A stretch of DNA of 64,000 nucleotides from Palauibacter sp965207805 (GTDB lineage: Bacteria > Gemmatimonadota > Gemmatimonadetes > Palauibacterales > Palauibacteraceae). Made by a program: the position numbers and the translations under genes. Under the pieces are notes generated by a model. The model saw only the letters and a list, made by a program, of their open reading frames with translations, was not told the DNA's origin and did not search any database. Location of the stretch: positions 372,001 through 436,000 of the forward strand of contig OZ242312.1 in NCBI GenBank assembly GCA_965207805.1. Reading direction: 5' to 3'. Below are positions 61,486 to 64,000 of the stretch, piece after piece (within the stretch, counting starts at the first letter, position 1; each line of letters begins with the position of its first letter).

Positions 61486-61700
61486 GGAAACCTCCCGGCT
61501 TGTGGGCCGCCGCATCCCGCGCGGCAGCCGCGGTCGTTCAAGTAGCCCGCGGCAAACGCCCCGCCACGGACTGCTGTGCAACATACGCCGCGGAACTTCG
61601 GGCGGCATGGGGGCGCGCGCGGCGGGGCGCGGTCTATGCACGCGGCGAGGCGCGCCCCATGTTCCGAAAGGCCCTGCGCCCATCACACCAGGAGGTACCC

Positions 61701-63812
61701 ATGGACACGCGCGCCCCCCTTTCCCGCCGCGGCCCCTTCCGGAATCCCGTCACCCTCACCGCTCTCTGCGTACTCGGCGTTCTCTGCAGCCTCGCGATCC
61801 CCGGCCCGACGCTGGTCGCGCAGGAGGCGAACGGCGCCCTCGCGCTCGAGTCCTGGCTCGACTGGGAACGGGTCCAGGATCCGCAGATCTCGCCGGATGG
61901 CGGCGCCGTGGTATACGAGCGTCTGTGGGTCGACAAGATGAACGACGCGTGGGAGTCCTCGATCTGGATCGTGAACCCGGACGGCAGCCGTCCCCGCCAC
62001 CTCGTCGACGGGTCGTCGCCGCGCTGGTCTCCCGATGGCAGCCGGCTCGCGTTCCTCGCGCCCGACGACGAGGGTAACACCCAGATCTTCGTGCGCTGGA
62101 TGGATGCCGAGGGCGCCGTCTCCCAGGTGACGCGACTCACGGACAGTCCTTCGGACCTCGCCTGGTCTCCCGACGGGACGCGTTTCTCGTTCACGATGCG
62201 CGTGGGGGCGGAGCAGCCCACGGCGCGCCACTGGTCCATCTCGCTCCCCCAGCCGGAGGGCGCGACGTGGACGCCGGGCCCCCGCATCATCGAGCGCCTC
62301 GTCTATCGGCAGGACCGCATCGGATTTCTGGGCGACAAGTACCGGCACATCTTCGTCGTCCCCGCCGAAGGCGGTACGGCGCGCCAGCTCACCGAGGGCG
62401 ACTACAACTTCGGCGTCCCGACGTGGGAGCCCGACGGCCGGTCGCTCCTGTTCAGCAGCCTCATCATCGAGGACGCGGAATACCGGTGGCAGGAGACCGA
62501 GATCTATCGGCTCGACGCGGAGTCCGGCGAACTGAACCAGGTCACGACGCGCAAGGGTCCGGACAACCGGCCGGTGCCCTCGCCGGACGGGCGCATGATC
62601 GCCTACGTGGGGCACGACACGACGACGTTCGACTACATCGAATCCGCCGTCTACGTGATGAACGCGGATGGATCGAACCCGCGCGCCCTCACGGCCGAAA
62701 TGGACCGCAGCCCCGGGACGCTGCACTGGGCCCCGGACGGTGGCGGCGTCTACTTCGACGCGTCGGCCGACGGCTATCGCAACATCCACTACGCCTCGGT
62801 GGACGGAGAGGTGCGGGCGGTAACCGAGGGCCCGCAGATGTTCGGCCTCAATGATGTGAGCGGCGGCGGCGTGGCTGTCGGGATGTGGGGGGACGCGCAC
62901 GAACCCGGCGACATCTACGCCTTCCCCGTCGACCAGCCCGACCGGCGCACGAGGCTGACGGATGTGAACGCGGACGTGCTCGCGGGCGTGACGCTGGGCG
63001 AAGTCGAGCAGGTCTGGAGCGAGTCATCCCATGACGGCCTCGCGATTCACGGCTGGGTCATCAAGCCCCCGGACTTCGACGCGTCGCGGCAGTATCCGCT
63101 CATCCTCGTGATTCACGGCGGCCCGCACGGCATGTACAACGGCGGGTTCAACTTCTCGTGGCAGGAACACGCCGCGAACGGCTACCTCGTCCTCTATACG
63201 AACCCGCGCGGAAGCTCCGGCTACGGGACGGAGTTCGGGAACGCGATCCAGTACGACTATCCGAACCACGACTTCGACGACCTCATGTCGAGCGTGGACG
63301 AGGTCATCTCCCGCGGCTACGTGGACGACAGCAACATGTTCGTCTACGGGTGCTCGGGCGGCGGCGTCCTGACGTCGTGGGTCGTGGGGCACACGGACCG
63401 CTTCCGGGCCGCGTCGGCGAACTGTCCGGTCGTGAACTGGTTCAACTTCCCGAACGAGGTCGACGGCAACTATCTGCGCTGGTACGCGGACTTCCAGGAG
63501 TTCCCGTGGGTGGACCCGAGCGAGCACATCCGCCGCTCGCCGATCACCTACGTGGGCAACGTCACGACGCCGACGATGCTGATGACGGGCGTCCTCGACC
63601 TGCGGACGCCGATGTCGCAGACCGAGCAGTTCTACCAGGCGCTCAAGGCGCAGAACAAGCCGACGGCGATGGTCCAGTTCCAGGGCGAGTGGCACGGCAC
63701 GTCGCGCCTGCCGTCCAACTTCCTGCGCACGCAACTCATCCTCCGGAAGTGGTTCGAGCGCTGGGGCACCCACGACGACGACCGCACCGCCGCCACGCAG
63801 ACCGGGTCGTAG
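61701..63812 (+). CDS. Secreted prolyl oligopeptidase family peptidase (S9)
   Basis: A 703-residue serine peptidase. AGGAGGT precedes the ATG at 61701, and a signal peptide follows (TLTALCVLGVLCSLAIPGPT). The N-terminal part has WD40-like/TolB beta-propeller repeats (for example ASPDG-type strands DPQISPDGGAVVYERLW and RWSPDGSRLAFLAPDD). The C-terminal alpha/beta hydrolase has Ser in VYGCSGGGVLTSWVVG, Asp in MTGVLDLRTPMSQTEQ and His in EWHGTSRLPSN. It should cleave peptides after proline or other residues in the periplasm. Confidence 0.93.
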   Translation: MDTRAPLSRRGPFRNPVTLTALCVLGVLCSLAIPGPTLVAQEANGALALESWLDWERVQDPQISPDGGAVVYERLWVDKMNDAWESSIWIVNPDGSRPRHLVDGSSPRWSPDGSRLAFLAPDDEGNTQIFVRWMDAEGAVSQVTRLTDSPSDLAWSPDGTRFSFTMRVGAEQPTARHWSISLPQPEGATWTPGPRIIERLVYRQDRIGFLGDKYRHIFVVPAEGGTARQLTEGDYNFGVPTWEPDGRSLLFSSLIIEDAEYRWQETEIYRLDAESGELNQVTTRKGPDNRPVPSPDGRMIAYVGHDTTTFDYIESAVYVMNADGSNPRALTAEMDRSPGTLHWAPDGGGVYFDASADGYRNIHYASVDGEVRAVTEGPQMFGLNDVSGGGVAVGMWGDAHEPGDIYAFPVDQPDRRTRLTDVNADVLAGVTLGEVEQVWSESSHDGLAIHGWVIKPPDFDASRQYPLILVIHGGPHGMYNGGFNFSWQEHAANGYLVLYTNPRGSSGYGTEFGNAIQYDYPNHDFDDLMSSVDEVISRGYVDDSNMFVYGCSGGGVLTSWVVGHTDRFRAASANCPVVNWFNFPNEVDGNYLRWYADFQEFPWVDPSEHIRRSPITYVGNVTTPTMLMTGVLDLRTPMSQTEQFYQALKAQNKPTAMVQFQGEWHGTSRLPSNFLRTQLILRKWFERWGTHDDDRTAATQTGS

Positions 63813-63822
63813 CCGGAGCCGG

Positions 63823-64000
63823 TCAGGGCTGGAAGGTGGTTTCGGTGAGGATGTCGTCGAGGTTGGAGATCAGGAGATCAGCGTCGGCTTCGGAGAAGAC
63901 GAGCGGGGGCTTCATCTTGATCACGTTGTGATCCGGGCCGTCCGTGCTGAGCAGGATCCCCTTGTCGCGCATTCGTTGGACGGCGGCGTCGGCGAGGTCG
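63823..64000 (-). CDS. Class III aminotransferase, C-terminal part (rest outside window)
   Basis: Fifty-eight C-terminal residues are visible, ending DILTETTFQP. The block DKGILLSTDGPDHNVIKMKP then PLVFSEADADLLISNLDDIL is the usual end of class III PLP enzymes of the alanine-glyoxylate or ethanolamine/hydroxylysine-phospholyase group. The rest lies beyond the window. It is convergent with the S9 peptidase gene, 10 bases away. Confidence 0.8.
   Translation of the reverse strand, partial: DLADAAVQRMRDKGILLSTDGPDHNVIKMKPPLVFSEADADLLISNLDDILTETTFQP

Noticed and set aside
1..64000. tRNA, rRNA or CRISPR loci
   Set aside because: No cloverleaf-like sequence, rRNA core or regularly spaced repeats were seen on either strand by eye; the regular repeats present are all inside protein genes.

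Overview
The window is 64 kb of dense, GC-rich bacterial chromosome with no rRNA, tRNA or CRISPR array that I can see. The mix of genes suggests a Gemmatimonadota-like bacterium, possibly a marine or sponge-associated lineage. It includes tandem 6-bladed beta-propeller lipoproteins, DUF2723 membrane proteins, Tat-exported sugar oxidoreductases, S9 and M20 family enzymes, menaquinone-type MenG and FolE2. This placement is inference from gene content; no marker gene here settles it.

Layout. 1-7.2 kb: an ABC ATPase cut by the window edge, a small AbrB-fold protein, menG, a secreted vWA protein, a small DUF433-like gene, trpE and an ornithine aminotransferase. 7.3-16.8 kb: an ECF sigma factor translationally overlapped with a membrane protein that looks like its anti-sigma partner, then two exported helical-repeat proteins and two pairs of beta-propeller lipoproteins. 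A shared upstream element (GCAACC, 14-15 bp, YGTGTC) precedes the sigma gene and both lipoprotein pairs and may be its promoter. 17-21.6 kb: two tandem DUF2723 membrane proteins. 21.8-30.7 kb: one large surface/autotransporter-like gene with a C13 tract near its start, split by a 4.3 kb integrase element that carries a leucine-rich-repeat lipoprotein, a NUDIX hydrolase and about 0.8 kb of palindrome-rich DNA. Joining the 8-bp repeats at the element ends restores the reading frame exactly.

30.8-40.4 kb: a small membrane protein, a GlcD-type FAD dehydrogenase overlapping an N-acyl-D-amino-acid deacylase, a glycosyltransferase, the argG-argH-argR operon with tandem ARG boxes upstream of argG, then divergent mogA and folE2. 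40.4-44.8 kb: an FtsX-type permease with a His/Asp repeat, a LolD-type ATPase and a DUF3299 protein, resembling a zinc-transport locus, followed by an exported M20 amidohydrolase. 44.9-53.7 kb: a long minus-strand run of carB, a TonB-C lipoprotein, a 39-residue MetS-like protein, an HD hydrolase, a PH-like protein, dinB, a GDPD phosphodiesterase and an Npt-like carrier, with a second carrier divergent from it. 55.2-59.4 kb: two Tat-exported sugar isomerase-like proteins divergent from a Tat-exported small subunit and a GMC oxidoreductase, plausibly one periplasmic sugar-oxidation module. 59.5-64 kb: a ribbon-helix-helix/PIN toxin-antitoxin pair with a palindromic operator on its start codon, a Tat-exported class V aminotransferase, an S9 peptidase and the C-terminus of a class III aminotransferase.

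Most long open frames opposite or out of register with these genes are high-GC shadows and are not listed.
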